Assembly (NCBI GenBank): GCA_963575645.1 | Contig: OY754464.1 | Location: forward strand, 64,516,948-64,580,947 | Reading direction: 5' to 3' | DNA length: 64,000 nucleotides | DNA from: Xanthostigma xanthostigma | Taxonomy: Eukaryota > Arthropoda > Insecta > Raphidioptera > Raphidiidae | Part shown: in pieces, positions 1 to 11,700 of the stretch | How the letters are laid out: each line of letters opens with the position of its first letter | Numbering within the stretch: the stretch's first letter is position 1 | Program-made: the position numbers and the translations under genes | Notes under the pieces: generated by a model | What the model saw: the letters and a program-made list of their open reading frames with translations, nothing else | What the model was told of the DNA's origin: nothing | Database searches by the model: none

Positions 1-220
1 TAAAAAAAAGTTCGAACGACAGTTGTTGGGTTTCGAGAAGGAAATCATTTGGACACAATAATCACCCTCACCCCTTAGCACGGGCAGGGATGAATTTTGT
101 TTTTTAAATGGAAACCCCCATTTTTTTCATTGAATTTTTTTATATGTGAAAATGAACATATTTTGTCTTATTTTTTTTTAAATTTAACTTTTAGTTTTTT
201 TGCAAATCGCTAATAATGAC

Positions 221-595
221 TGTTTTAGCCAATTATTTTTAGTGGACTGTATTTTTTTTTGAAATAATATATTTTGTGACTTACCAAAAAATGGGTTGAC
301 TGCACCGATGATTTAGCTTTATCACTAGGAAGGGAAAAAAGAAAGGAAAAAAAGCCAACTCCCCGATATAAGTAGTCATTCACTAACAAAACCAAAATTT
401 ACAACAAACGAGCACTTCCAAAGACTCTTTTTTTTTTTAACTGCGTCGCGATTCGACTGCATACAGTCGCGATTCGACTGCAACTTACTACATAACTGTA
501 CAAAAAAAATACTTGTCACATTTAGACCCACTTGGCCATCTATCAATTGATATAAGAAATTAACCTTAAACTTAAACCTTTTAGTGGCGTCAACA
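221..595 (-). repeat. BEL/Pao 3' LTR
   Basis: 375 bp, starting tgttttagcc and ending ggcgtcaaca on the plus strand. No difference from the copy at 6380-6754 was seen on reading. It holds a short internal duplication: gtcgcgattcgactgcatac followed by the same gtcgcgattcgactgca. Confidence 0.97.
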
Positions 596-607
596 CACCC
601 CCCCGCC
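596..607 (-). promoter_or_regulatory. Polypurine tract of the BEL/Pao element
   Basis: Minus strand GGCGGGGGGGTG directly abuts the 3' LTR. This is the expected place and composition for the plus-strand primer of reverse transcription. Confidence 0.8.
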
Positions 608-754
608 TGAAGGATTATTTTCAGACCAGGATAAACAAACAAACAAAATTTATCTTATTTAAATTAACTAACAAAATAATATATTTCCATCTTAAAATAA
701 AAAATTATATAGCTAAATAATTTGCTGGTTGGTGATTATAACAATAATGAAATA

Positions 755-3700
755 TTATTGCGTAGGCAGTGGGCACAAACGCACCACTGGTCTTTTATAA
801 ATTCCAGTTTTCGTTTTAACATTTACGACTCTAACAATATTATCTTTAGAACTGGGGAACACAGCATCCACAATTCCAACCGGCCAATGAAGGGGCGGAA
901 CATTATCCTGTTTTATAAGAACTAACATTCCTACCTCAATGGGCGAACTTAAGACATGCCATTTTTGACGTACCTGCAACTGCGTTAGATAGTCATTTTT
1001 CCAACGAATCCAAAATTGTTGCACCAAATGATCCAACAAACGTTTTCTATTCAAAAGATCTTTAGGAGGGTCGGGCAACTCAGGGGCAGGTAGTGAAGTT
1101 AATGGAGTAAGCGTTAAGAAATGAGCCGGTGTCAGCGGAGAAGGATCCGAAGGATCAGTACTTAACCACGACAAGGGCCTCGAATTCAAAATCGCCTCAA
1201 TTTGAACTAAAACCGTGTTAAACTCCTCGTATGACAAGATTTGTGAACCGATAACCTTATACAAGTGAGTTTTTACTGCCTTGATTTGCGACTCCCAAAC
1301 ACCTGAAAAATGTGGGCTCAGCGGCGGCTGAAATTTCCAAACAATCTTACGATGTGCTAACTCTACCTCAAAAGCATTTTTATATTCATCCGAATTCAAT
1401 AAACGATACAATTCATCAATTTCATTCTTTGCACCAACGAAATTTGTGCCGCAGTCCGAATAAATGACTGAACAAGCACCTCGACGGGATAAAAATCTTT
1501 TAAACGCTGCCAAAAACATATCCGTAGATAAACTCGATACGAGCTCAAGGTGTAGAGCTTTTGTGGTTAGACAAACAAAAAGACACAAATAAGCCTTTTG
1601 GCTTCTTATACCACGATTTCTAGTCATAGTAATAAAAAATGGTCCGGCCATATCAACACCAACATGCAAAAATGGTTTGGCTTCTGTTACTCGTACGGCA
1701 GGCAAATCAGCCATCTTAGGAAATGTTTCCTTTGGGTTGAGCCTAAAACAGTGATTACATTTACCTAAACGAAAACGCACCTTATTACGAGCACCAATTA
1801 TCCAATACCTTTGACGTAGTATTGACAAGACTAACGAAGGACCTGTATGTAAATTTTGACGATGGCATTGATCTATCAAAAGGTCAACAAAATGGTCGTT
1901 CCTTGGTAGAAGTAACGGATGTTGCCTGTCCAATTCTAAGTTAGCATTACCCAATCTCCCACCCACTCTAATTAAATCATCTTGTACAAAGGGGCTTAAA
2001 GCGCGAAGATGAGGGGAAACTAATTTCCGTTTTTCTAATAACAAAAATTCCGAACTAAAATGATGCTGTTGAACTATTTTTACTAAAGTTAATTCAGCTT
2101 TCTCTAAATCGCTCGCAGTAATTGCTCCCGATGACGACAAAATTTTAAGAAATCTTAAAACATAAACTGTTGAGCGAACTAATTTGTTCCATGACGAACA
2201 ACGACTAATAAGATCATACAAAGGATGATTATATTTTGTTATCAAGAATGAAACCACTCTCTGTTCGGGCAAATTTGACGCATTCAGCATTGAAATCGGT
2301 TTTATAGGCCATTCTGAAACGTTTTGTTTTAACCAATCTGGTCCAGATGCCCAATATTTCATTGCCATGAACTGCGAAGGTTTCATGCCACGCGAAAGAG
2401 AATCACTAATATTGTTTTGCCCTTCAATATGAAACCAATTCTGCGACACAACTAATGTTTGAATCTGAGATACTCGATTCGCCACGAATGTTTGCCATTT
2501 GTACGGAGGAGCTGCTATCCAATTAAGAGCAACAGTTGAATCGGAAAGAGCGTATTCTCCATCTATCGCGACTCGAGAACCCAGTGTAGTTTTTACCAAA
2601 TGCAACAGCTTAGCCAACAAACTCGCTGCACACAATTCCAATCTAGGTATGGATTGCACTTTCATGGGTGCTACTTTAGTTTTTGCGCAAACCAAATTAA
2701 CAAACACCTCATTATCAGGCGTAGTTGATTTTAAGTACACCAATGCACCATACGATTCCAAACAAGCGTCACAAAACCCAATTAACACTACTTTACTGTT
2801 TCCAACAACTCCCAAATGTCTAGGAATTTTAAATTTATCTAATAGCGGTAGTTCCGCTTGCACTTGTCTCCACTGATTCGAAATATCCCATGTGGGAACC
2901 TCGTCCCATTCTAATTTTAGGATCCATAATTTTTTAATTAAAAGTTTAATTAATAACACAATAGGCGCCAAAAAACCTAATGGATCAAATAATCTGGCAA
3001 TGGTCGATAGCATATTACGCTTTGTGCAATCTCTAAGCTCGATTCGAATGTTAAAAGTAAAATTATCCGAATTAGGATACCATTGAAGGCCCAAAACCTT
3101 CAAGCCATCATTGTCGAAATTGACTATTTTAGGTGAACGTTCCGTATTCGGAATTTCATCAAGCAATTCTTTTGAATTGACTGCCCACTTTGTGAGTTTA
3201 AAATTTCCTGATTCAAGTAAATCAACTAATTGTTTATATAAAAGTTTAGCTTCATCCAACGAACTTACACTCGAAATGTAATCATCCATAAAAAAATCAC
3301 GTTTTACTACTTGCGCTGCCTGTGGATAGTTTTTGGCTTCATCTGTAGCTAACTGTCTGAGCGTTCTCAGGGCTAAGAAAGGCGAGCTTTTCACCCCAAA
3401 ACTGACTGTGTTTAAAGAGTAAATTTCTAAATTTTCTTCTTTTGAAAAACGCCACAGAATCTGCTGAAACCGTCTATGGTCAGGATGCATACTTATACGT
3501 AAGTACATACGACTTATATCAGCAGTAAACGCAATAGGAAACAATCGAAAATTCAAAAATAAATCAAATACATCCAACTGTAATTTCTCACCTGTATATA
3601 ACAAATCGTTTAGGGACAACTGCGCAGTTGTTTTGCAACTAGCATCAAAAACACATCTAATAGGGGTAGATACACTATCTTGTTTTAACACGGCGTGATG

Positions 3701-5869
3701 CGGAATAAAATAATTCGGAGTATTATGCAACTCAGAACTCTCTACACGTGATATGTACCCTTCCCTTAAATGTTCTCTAATAACCGCGCAATATTGCTCC
3801 TTAAATTGGGGAAATTTTTCAAATTTATTTTCTAACAAATGAAATCGCTTTTTTGCCGACAAATACGAATCACCCAATTTTGATGCACTAAATTTAAATG
3901 GCAAAGACACCACGTAACGACCTGACTCTTCGCGTTTCACCGTCGATGTATAAATGTTTTCACACTCCAAATCTTCAGGGTCTTTGAATTTTTGTTGAGG
4001 AACATCCTCCAATTCCCAAAATTTAACTAACAATTTATCCAATGAAGGTTCAACCGTTGTGTGGAACGATTGAGAAAGTTTCGAATGGTTTGCAACAATA
4101 GGAACCGATCCCATTATTACGTAACCCAATTTTGTTTCAATACCAATAGGTGCATGGACTGAACCAGTCACCTTACGCGAACCTAACACTAGCGAGAATA
4201 ATTGAGCACCAAGAATTCCGTCTACGGGGCTCGGTTCGCTAAATGTGTCATCAGCTAAAGGCAAATGACTCAAATGCGCCAAATATTCACTAGGAATTCT
4301 ATAATCGGGAAGTTTATCTGTAATTTTTTCAACCAACAAAACATCTATCGAATATCTAATATTCTCATCCAAACAAGAAGATATAATAGTTGTGGTTTCT
4401 CCTTCAATCGAACTACCACGTACGCCTATGCCTCGTACGGACCAATCACACGGGCGTATCTTTAACTGAAGCAATTTTGCACTTCGCATACTTAAAAAAT
4501 TCGCTTGACTACCGGAATCTAATAAAAACCGAATTTTATGTGGAGTACCTTTTCTATCGCAAATATTTACCATTACAGTTGACAATAAAACTGTTGACTT
4601 TGTATTCCAAACTGTATCAACAGTTGCACAATACGAAGCTGTGCTAGTGTGTTTTGAATTGTCAGGTGATCCTGACGACCTATTATCGGTGACCGGTTTT
4701 GATTTAACAAAATGTAAGAGACTATTATGTTTAAAATTGCAAACTTTGCATGATAGAGAGCTGTCACACAAAGCGACCTTGTGAGTTCCGAAACACAAAA
4801 TACACAAGTTATTTTCTTTTATTAATTTATATCTGTCGAAAGGTGATTTTGATAAGAATTTACTGCAATGTGATGCATCATGTTCTGCCGACTGACAAAC
4901 AACGCATTGAGTATTTCTACCATCCCTTGCAAAAAATGTTTGAGTTCCCCGTTTACTACAACCTGGAGACATTGCATATATTTGCGCCTGTTCTTTTATA
5001 AACTCAACAATTTCCTCATAACTATGTATAGTTTTTTTTCTACGATTATTTTCAAAAAAATTTCTAGTTTCAGGGTCTAATTTACTCCACAACAAATAGG
5101 CGTAAGTAAAATCTAACAAATCATCAATTTGCAACCTTTGCAAAGCCTTGTATGCCGAATCACATTTTTCCAAAATAATATTAAGACTCGTAGCTGAAGC
5201 TGTTTGTGCCGGTTTAAATTCTAATATCTGTTCCAAATAGCTGTTTGCTAAAGTTCGCGAATTTTGATATTTGTCAATCAACGCATCCCAAATTATTGCG
5301 TAATTCGAACCTACAGGAGCGAGACCTCCACATATATTCTTTGCTTTTCCCGAAAGCTGTCCAACTAAATAACTAACCTTATCTATGTTACTTAATTTTG
5401 TGTTATCATGTATGAGACTTTTGAAACACTCGTAAAATATTGGCCACTCCTTTATGTTTCCCGAAAATGTGGGGAGTGTAATTTTTGGCAAACGAGGCTC
5501 AACGACATTTTTATTACAAATTACGGTTTCCGCGGGCCGAATTCCCATCGCTTCTTTAACCTGGGGGTTCTCCGATATAGTTAAAATGTTACAAACTAAA
5601 TCATCAAAAGCTTCCGCGGCTTGGAAGTTTATGTTAGCCTCTGGATTTAACTGTAATTCAATATCACTTATGGCTTCTAATGTTTCTAAATAATCCAGTT
5701 TAGTGGATTCAAATGTCTTCAATTTCATAACAAAATTCTTTAAACAAGTTTGGTCATCCAATCTTTGACCATAGTCATATAGTTTTTGTATTCTAAGAAA
5801 ATACATTTCTTTTTTTGCGATTAAAACTTTTAATCTATTTCTCAATTGAGCTTCGCTTGGACCCGGCAT
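755..5869 (-). CDS. BEL/Pao Gag-Pol polyprotein (1,704 aa, intact)
   Basis: Single open frame starting MPGPSEAQLR. Gag: helical N-terminus, then a DUF1759-type domain (LPTFSGNIKEW, about 131-290) and a CCHC knuckle C-x2-C-x4-H-x4-C at 322-335 with two further Cys-rich repeats to about 390. Pol: aspartic protease with DSG at 451-453; reverse transcriptase from about 700 with FTADISRMYL (781) and MDDY (861); RNase H-like part with GFCDA (1031) and LSDSTVALNW (1109); integrase with an HHCC finger (His 1336 and 1341, Cys 1371 and 1374) and a D,D-E core at about D1406 (GVDMAGPF), D1472 (YSDCGTNF) and E near 1526 (VWESQIK). No stop or frameshift. No envelope-like frame follows. Length is usual for BEL/Pao. 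Confidence 0.97.
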   Translation of the reverse strand: MPGPSEAQLRNRLKVLIAKKEMYFLRIQKLYDYGQRLDDQTCLKNFVMKLKTFESTKLDYLETLEAISDIELQLNPEANINFQAAEAFDDLVCNILTISENPQVKEAMGIRPAETVICNKNVVEPRLPKITLPTFSGNIKEWPIFYECFKSLIHDNTKLSNIDKVSYLVGQLSGKAKNICGGLAPVGSNYAIIWDALIDKYQNSRTLANSYLEQILEFKPAQTASATSLNIILEKCDSAYKALQRLQIDDLLDFTYAYLLWSKLDPETRNFFENNRRKKTIHSYEEIVEFIKEQAQIYAMSPGCSKRGTQTFFARDGRNTQCVVCQSAEHDASHCSKFLSKSPFDRYKLIKENNLCILCFGTHKVALCDSSLSCKVCNFKHNSLLHFVKSKPVTDNRSSGSPDNSKHTSTASYCATVDTVWNTKSTVLLSTVMVNICDRKGTPHKIRFLLDSGSQANFLSMRSAKLLQLKIRPCDWSVRGIGVRGSSIEGETTTIISSCLDENIRYSIDVLLVEKITDKLPDYRIPSEYLAHLSHLPLADDTFSEPSPVDGILGAQLFSLVLGSRKVTGSVHAPIGIETKLGYVIMGSVPIVANHSKLSQSFHTTVEPSLDKLLVKFWELEDVPQQKFKDPEDLECENIYTSTVKREESGRYVVSLPFKFSASKLGDSYLSAKKRFHLLENKFEKFPQFKEQYCAVIREHLREGYISRVESSELHNTPNYFIPHHAVLKQDSVSTPIRCVFDASCKTTAQLSLNDLLYTGEKLQLDVFDLFLNFRLFPIAFTADISRMYLRISMHPDHRRFQQILWRFSKEENLEIYSLNTVSFGVKSSPFLALRTLRQLATDEAKNYPQAAQVVKRDFFMDDYISSVSSLDEAKLLYKQLVDLLESGNFKLTKWAVNSKELLDEIPNTERSPKIVNFDNDGLKVLGLQWYPNSDNFTFNIRIELRDCTKRNMLSTIARLFDPLGFLAPIVLLIKLLIKKLWILKLEWDEVPTWDISNQWRQVQAELPLLDKFKIPRHLGVVGNSKVVLIGFCDACLESYGALVYLKSTTPDNEVFVNLVCAKTKVAPMKVQSIPRLELCAASLLAKLLHLVKTTLGSRVAIDGEYALSDSTVALNWIAAPPYKWQTFVANRVSQIQTLVVSQNWFHIEGQNNISDSLSRGMKPSQFMAMKYWASGPDWLKQNVSEWPIKPISMLNASNLPEQRVVSFLITKYNHPLYDLISRCSSWNKLVRSTVYVLRFLKILSSSGAITASDLEKAELTLVKIVQQHHFSSEFLLLEKRKLVSPHLRALSPFVQDDLIRVGGRLGNANLELDRQHPLLLPRNDHFVDLLIDQCHRQNLHTGPSLVLSILRQRYWIIGARNKVRFRLGKCNHCFRLNPKETFPKMADLPAVRVTEAKPFLHVGVDMAGPFFITMTRNRGIRSQKAYLCLFVCLTTKALHLELVSSLSTDMFLAAFKRFLSRRGACSVIYSDCGTNFVGAKNEIDELYRLLNSDEYKNAFEVELAHRKIVWKFQPPLSPHFSGVWESQIKAVKTHLYKVIGSQILSYEEFNTVLVQIEAILNSRPLSWLSTDPSDPSPLTPAHFLTLTPLTSLPAPELPDPPKDLLNRKRLLDHLVQQFWIRWKNDYLTQLQVRQKWHVLSSPIEVGMLVLIKQDNVPPLHWPVGIVDAVFPSSKDNIVRVVNVKTKTGIYKRPVVRLCPLPTQ

Positions 5870-6033
5870 ATTAAACTACTAAAACCAACAAGAATACTAT
5901 TATATAATCAAAACACCAATTTTTATCGATACCACCAAATATTCCAACACAAATCTAATGGATTCAACCAATTTGAATCGTGGCTGCTTATTGCCCAATC
6001 AAACAAAATTTACCAATTTAATCAAATTTTTCA

Positions 6034-6150
6034 CCAACCAACGCAAATCATTTACCTAATTTCAAACAAATTACAATTTCTTACCAACCAACGCAAATCA
6101 TTTATCTAATTTCAAACAAATTATAATTTATTACCAACCAACAAACTACC
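6034..6150. repeat. Tandem repeat in the BEL/Pao leader
   Basis: About two and a half copies of a 56-bp unit (accaaccaacgcaaatcatt ... caaacaaatta) within the 511-bp leader between the primer-binding site and the Gag start. Confidence 0.85.
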
Positions 6151-6356
6151 AAGTAAGCCGAAATGAACATTTACTACAATTTAATAAAGTTCCAATCAAT
6201 ACGAAACGAACAGTCTCTTTGTACAGTTCTGCGCACTAACAAGTAACAAGTTTCAAACACGAACGCACAAAATTACGTCGTAGATTTTAACTTTTTCTAA
6301 TTTTAATTCTCCAAAATTATGATATTAAAGTACAAAATATATTCAAATTACTTTAA

Positions 6357-6374
6357 ATCCGGCTCGAAGGACCA
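6357..6374 (-). other. Primer-binding site, tRNA-Tyr type
   Basis: Plus strand ATCCGGCTCGAAGGACCA matches the 3' end plus CCA of insect tRNA-Tyr as I remember it; it lies 5 bases inside the 5' LTR. On the element's strand it starts TGGTCC. Confidence 0.85.
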
Positions 6375-6379
6375 AAAAA

Positions 6380-6754
6380 TGTTTTAGCCAATTATTTTTA
6401 GTGGACTGTATTTTTTTTTGAAATAATATATTTTGTGACTTACCAAAAAATGGGTTGACTGCACCGATGATTTAGCTTTATCACTAGGAAGGGAAAAAAG
6501 AAAGGAAAAAAAGCCAACTCCCCGATATAAGTAGTCATTCACTAACAAAACCAAAATTTACAACAAACGAGCACTTCCAAAGACTCTTTTTTTTTTTAAC
6601 TGCGTCGCGATTCGACTGCATACAGTCGCGATTCGACTGCAACTTACTACATAACTGTACAAAAAAAATACTTGTCACATTTAGACCCACTTGGCCATCT
6701 ATCAATTGATATAAGAAATTAACCTTAAACTTAAACCTTTTAGTGGCGTCAACA
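6380..6754 (-). repeat. BEL/Pao 5' LTR
   Basis: Same 375-bp sequence as 221-595. In the element's orientation this is the promoter LTR. Followed at once by the target duplication ATGAC. Confidence 0.97.
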
Positions 6755-7206
6755 ATGACTGATAACACATTGAAGTATCAGCAGGCTCTCGAGAAAACTC
6801 TCCATGGTAACGAATTCGGCTAGTAGTTTTTTACCAAAAAAAAAAAAAAATATTAGCTATTTGCAAAAAAAAACTAAAAGTTAAATTAAAAAAAAATTCA
6901 GACTGAAGATGTTCATTTTCTCATACAAAAAAATCGATGACAAAAAATAGGAGTTTCCATTTAAAAAACAAAAGTCACCTCCCCCCCTGCTAATGGGTGA
7001 GGTGGTGGGGGTGGTTATTTTATTATTATTCCCAACAACTATTTTTTTACCTGAACGACAGCGTGGAAGAATGCCAGGACATAAATTAATGGTTTAAAAG
7101 CGGAATGCTCGCACGTCTCCAGCATTTGCGGTCTTAATTTGAAATAAGTACTTCTAAGATTTAGTTTCAGTCCATTTGGTGGTTCGGTAACAACTGTAAA
7201 AATAGT

Positions 7207-7715
7207 GAAGGAGATTTATTTGGTTGAGGAACAATTAAAAATAAGCTTTACCAGTGTATCGCTTGTGGCCAACGTTTCGAAAAATATATTTTCATCATCA
7301 GGACCTCAATGCAAGTTAGTATGGTAAATTGTAAAAATAAATCTAGTATACATGATCATTTATTATGAATTTCGACAAATTTTTTAAATTTAAAATTATC
7401 ATAAAAACAGTTTTCTTGTAAAATTGTTCTGTCAATTGTTCAAATAATATAATTGTACAATCAGTACAATTATATTATTTGAACAATTGACAGAACAATT
7501 TTACAAGAAAACTGTTTTTATGATAATTTTAAATTTAAAAAATTTGTCGAAATTCATAATAAATGATCATGTATACTAGATTTATTTTTACAATTTACCA
7601 TACTAACTTGCATTGAGGTCCTGATGATGAAAATATATTTTTCGAAACGTTGGCCACAAGCGATACACTGGTAAAGCTTATTTTTAATTGTTCCTCAACC
7701 AAATAAATCTCCTTC
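7207..7715. repeat. Inverted repeat with matching 252-bp arms and 5-bp spacer
   Basis: Arms 7207-7458 and 7464-7715 are reverse complements throughout, as far as I can read, around the spacer aatca. The outer ends are gaaggagatttatttggttg and its complement. If transcribed within the dynein intron it would fold into a long double-stranded RNA. Alternatively it may be a snap-back assembly or cloning artefact. Confidence 0.92.
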
Positions 7716-8590
7716 AATACATATTTTGGAACAAAACTTCTACCAATTGTAAAAATAGTAAAATATTACATAGTAGATAAAGAAATCTTAAATGTTCTAC
7801 CCTAGAACGGCGAACGTACGGTTCTGAACTTTTTATGCCCTTTTTTTTAAATAGATCAAAATTTAACCTTTAGACTCAAGTTCGAATCTTCCAGTGGGTG
7901 CGATGGATAAGTTACACTACATTACAAGAGCGTAGATATGGGGAAGTAATTACCCCCCCCCCGGATCATAAAAATAAAAAAATAAAACTGATACAGTACG
8001 AATACCTGGCTAAAAAATAAAATTTAGACATACTTTTTGAAAAGGAGTATGTTAAACTAGTTTGGGAATTAATATTTTGCTTGACACCTTCCTTCGTGAG
8101 TATTTTTGTGTGATATTAATAAAACTTCAAAAATATTGATTTTTTTGCTTTACCTCCCTCCCTGAAAAAAAAATCTACGCCCTTGCTACATTATACATCA
8201 GTTGATTCTCTATAAAGTATAAACTATAGTCTTGACGCCCTTGAAAAACTTTTTTGTCATTTTCCGCCTCCTGAAATTGACCCCCAGAATCAAAATTCAA
8301 CTTTTTATACTTCACGTCTGTGGTTGGGTCGCCACATTCTATCTCTGTACCATATTTCAAAATTTTGCGGCAAATGATAATCGCCTGTGACAGACGGACG
8401 GATAGACACCGAATGTCCCCAAGTTAGATCGCTGGAAACATAAACCTGCATGCATACAAACAAGGGGACGTCCATTATACGGTAAATCTCAAAGGGAGGG
8501 GATCCAAATTTAGAAAAAAAACACCTCCCGTAATTAATGGACGGTCCTTAAACAAATGTACGGGTCCTTTTAGTCGGAGATTAAAAATAC
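7716..8590. other. Intron sequence left of exon 44
   Basis: AT-rich, with no coding signal that I recognise. It holds a short remnant at about 8460-8575 of the acgtccattat/taattaatggacgg inverted-repeat family that is better preserved at 34295-34680. Confidence 0.5.
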
Positions 8591-8792
8591 CTTTAAGTGA
8601 TCGCTGCAGTATTCCAATTGGAAATGCTGGCGTGGGATCTGTTGTCAACCAAAGACGGAAGTCGGGATGTGGTTTTTCTATTTTTTCCAATTGTTTCTCT
8701 AGCGTTCGAAGGAATGAAATTAACAGATGACAATTTTGATACATCAGCCAATTGCCACGCGCTATTGCCGTCTCTAGTAAACTAATAGCGTT
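8591..8792 (-). CDS. DNAH10: Dynein exon 44 of window: AAA6, last visible exon
   Basis: Phase 0 to phase 1. [63 protein letters not shown] and FRLWLT(T/S) are diagnostic. Ends at the split codon after RSLK; the following exons (AAA6 end and C-terminal domain) must lie left of position 1. Confidence 0.97.
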
Positions 8793-11700
8793 CTGAAATT
8801 AACTTTTTTTTAATATATAAAATCTTTTATTTGTTGTTCTGTAAGTAGGTTTTTTACCGGTTCTTGACCTTGACCAAGAGAAAGGTACTTAAAACGCCCT
8901 CCTCCACAGCCAACGCGATCTGCAAGCTTCATCAAGTCACTGGTAGGATCCGATCCCGGACTGAGAATAAAAACAACCGGAGATAGCGGTGTACTTTGGT
9001 CATATATTGTGTCAAAACTGCAAAAAAACATGTTAAATAATAAAAAAATGTGAGCTGTTGATGGTCACCTGGCAGATGTGAAACATAAATGCGAAATTCT
9101 AGTATATAAATATCGTTGTGTAACTAAACTTCACCCTCTAACTAAATTTTCCCTGTCATCTAATTGTTGCCTTTAACAAAAGCCAAATTATAATCCGACG
9201 CATGCACAAAACAACCGCACGCGCTGTCATCTAACGACGTACTAGTAAATAAACTACTAACTAAACTTCGCCCTGTTGTCTAGATGTCGCCTTCAACTAA
9301 AGGCATGTTGAATCCAACGCACACAAACGTGACGTTTTTCCACAATTGCATGGTTTTACCAACCAAACGCGCTATTAGATTAGGATCTTTGATTAGCCCC
9401 CTAACTACCGCTACAATTTTTGTTTTCTGTTCATTTCACTTAGCTAATCTCGGGTCTCCAGAGTAGAATCGTGTTAACCCGCCCCCATTTTGAGAGAATT
9501 GTGATACTGTGTACAGAAATATACTTTATTCAACACGCGTGAGTAAATGTAATTTCGGGGCCCTGCTAAACTCGGGAGAAATAATAAATTACTTCATGTT
9601 GACGCGTAGAGTGTGATAATGAATTTTCTAGACCAATAGAAACTCAGTAGCAAGCCCAAGCGTGAAATAATGAAAAAAAAACTGCACGCAGCTTCTGGAC
9701 CAAAAGGAACGTGGTAGGCGGTATTGTATATATGAAAACAGCATCGCAATTCAGCGAAGTCATGGCAACCTTGTGTGCATACACTGACGGTGGGTACGTC
9801 AATCAATGAAGTGATTTATTATTTTTCCCTCTTTTATCAGGGCCCCGATTACATATTACTCCCACTAGTTGAATAAAGTATTATGTGTACCATTGATCAG
9901 AATATTCCACTCGCGTGCGTTTTACCGCACTCGCTACGCTCGTGCGGCAAATTTCACGCTCATGGAATCTTCTCCTTCTCTCACTAGTCGCACAATATAC
10001 TATTAATTACCTTATAACTGGAGGAGTGACGAATTCCTCACCCATTGTTTCCATTATATAATTAGTTATAGCTCTATAAACTCTGTCAACACGGAAACAT
10101 CTCAGAAGCATAAGGGCGCGGAAACTGTTTACTTTCTCACTATAATTTAATGGAAACGGCACAGCTTCTGGCATATCCAAATCATACCACTAAAATAATA
10201 ATCGCATTATCATTATAGTTGCGTATTTATAACTATTATAAATGTATGCAGCCGGATTCAAGGCGAGACATTAGGGGCGATCCACCCCCTCTACAAAGCA
10301 CAATATTACGGAAATAGAAAAAAATGTGAGCCGTCGCGGGACGCCTGGCAGATGTGAAACATAATTTAATCTACCAAGAGAGTAGATTTTACATTTACTG
10401 ACGCTTCAAACACACCAAATATAAGCGTGCTTAATGCACAGATGAATGCACACTTTAATTATAATTATAGTAAACAACACTGTATACCCTGTGGAGTATA
10501 CACTATAGGTATCGCACAGTCGATTGCGTGGCGACGCGTCGCCACGCCAGAAATCTGTTTTCTTTATATGTCTTGATTTCTCCTGAATAGCAGAGCATAA
10601 TGTATTCTTCTTCAATAGAGGTGTCAGCAAGTAAGATAAAAATCAAGTAGATATGTTTGATATCACATCGGAGCTTAATAAAGTTGTTTTTATAAAATTG
10701 CGTTTTAATGTGCATAATAAGAATTATTTTTCTTAGCGATAAAGCAACAACTAAAATCATTTCAATTGGCAATTTCTCGTCCGGTGTTCTACACTTTTAA
10801 ATCCAGCGTAGAAATGATACTTTAAATTTATTGATTGTTGGTGACTCCATAAAAAAGTATTATTATAAATACGTAGTACCTTTTTCCATTCATCTATATT
10901 ACGTTCAACATCTGTCACCAAATCTTCAAAAGTGTCGGCAAAATCGGCTGTTAATTTTAATATATCCTCCCAACCCTGTAAATATAGTATTTTAACTTTT
11001 TAATGTATCGTTCAGTACCGTTGATGGGTGCGGGAACATTTTAAGACGAAAAATATCTTATATTTAAAAAATTGTATATACAGTGTGGTCACTTAAGTGT
11101 GCAACATATGGGAAAATTTTTAATTAAATGCACAACCAAAATACAAAAGTTGCTGCATGTCCGATATAATCATTTTAGGTGCTCTTAGAATTGTTGAAAC
11201 TCAAACAGCATACAGGATGGGTCAAAAAATATAAAAATTGTACAAGAGTAAAGTGCCCTTATTTAAAAAAATTCAGCGAAACGTTATAAGAAAAAGTTGT
11301 TTAGAATTAAAAGTTATGCCCAAATACCAAAACATGACCTTCTAAGAAAAACAATTTTTTTTTTTGAAAAACCAATATTATAATTTTTTTGAAAATTTTT
11401 TTTTGTACTTACCTACCTTAAATTATTCAAAATCAAATCAATTTCGCATAACTTTGTTCAAATTCAGGCATATTTGTAAAATTAACTAATTAGATTTTTA
11501 ATTTTTTATGGAATCACAAACTTTATGTTTGTTGTAACGATATTAAACACCCTGTATGCTGTTTGAGTTTCAACAATTCTAAGAGCACCTAAAATGATTA
11601 TCGGACATGCAACAACTTTTGGAAATATTTGCATTTTGGTTGTGCATTTAATTAAAAAATTTCCCATATGTTGCACACTTAGGTAAGAGACAACACTGTA

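Larger units (their letters stand above)
221..6754 (-). mobile_element. Full-length BEL/Pao LTR retrotransposon
   Basis: 6,534 bp flanked by direct 5-bp copies of ATGAC (216-220, 6755-6759), the usual BEL/Pao target-site size. Two 375-bp LTRs (tg...ca) that I read as identical, a primer-binding site, a G-rich polypurine tract and one open gag-pol frame. Everything needed for an autonomous element appears present, so it should be young. It lies in the dynein intron after exon 44, in the same orientation as the gene, so its LTR signals could act on the host transcript. Confidence 0.96.
1..7062. mobile_element. Foldback MITE split by the BEL/Pao insertion
   Basis: Positions 1-220 and 6755-7062 are the two halves of one inverted-repeat element. 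The left half reads ttcgaacgacagttgttggg and gttttttaaatggaaaccccc, and the right half reads the reverse complement (tttccatttaaaaaacaaaa, ccccaacaact-like). A complete relative lies at 47346-48122. The window starts inside the element, so its outer end is not visible. Confidence 0.8.

Noticed and set aside
2499-2876. 125-codon plus-strand frame inside the BEL element
   Set aside because: Antisense shadow of the reverse transcriptase/RNase H coding region.
7621-7647. Hammerhead-ribozyme-like core CTGATGA ... GAAA in the palindrome arm, and CTGAAGA ... GAAA at 55715-55742
   Set aside because: Stem II can form in both, but with one extra base next to the core, and I could not find pairing stems I and III around either site.
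8175-8360. 61-codon minus-strand frame left of exon 44 as a possible next dynein exon
   Set aside because: Its peptide does not resemble the expected AAA6 continuation and the borders lack suitable splice sites.
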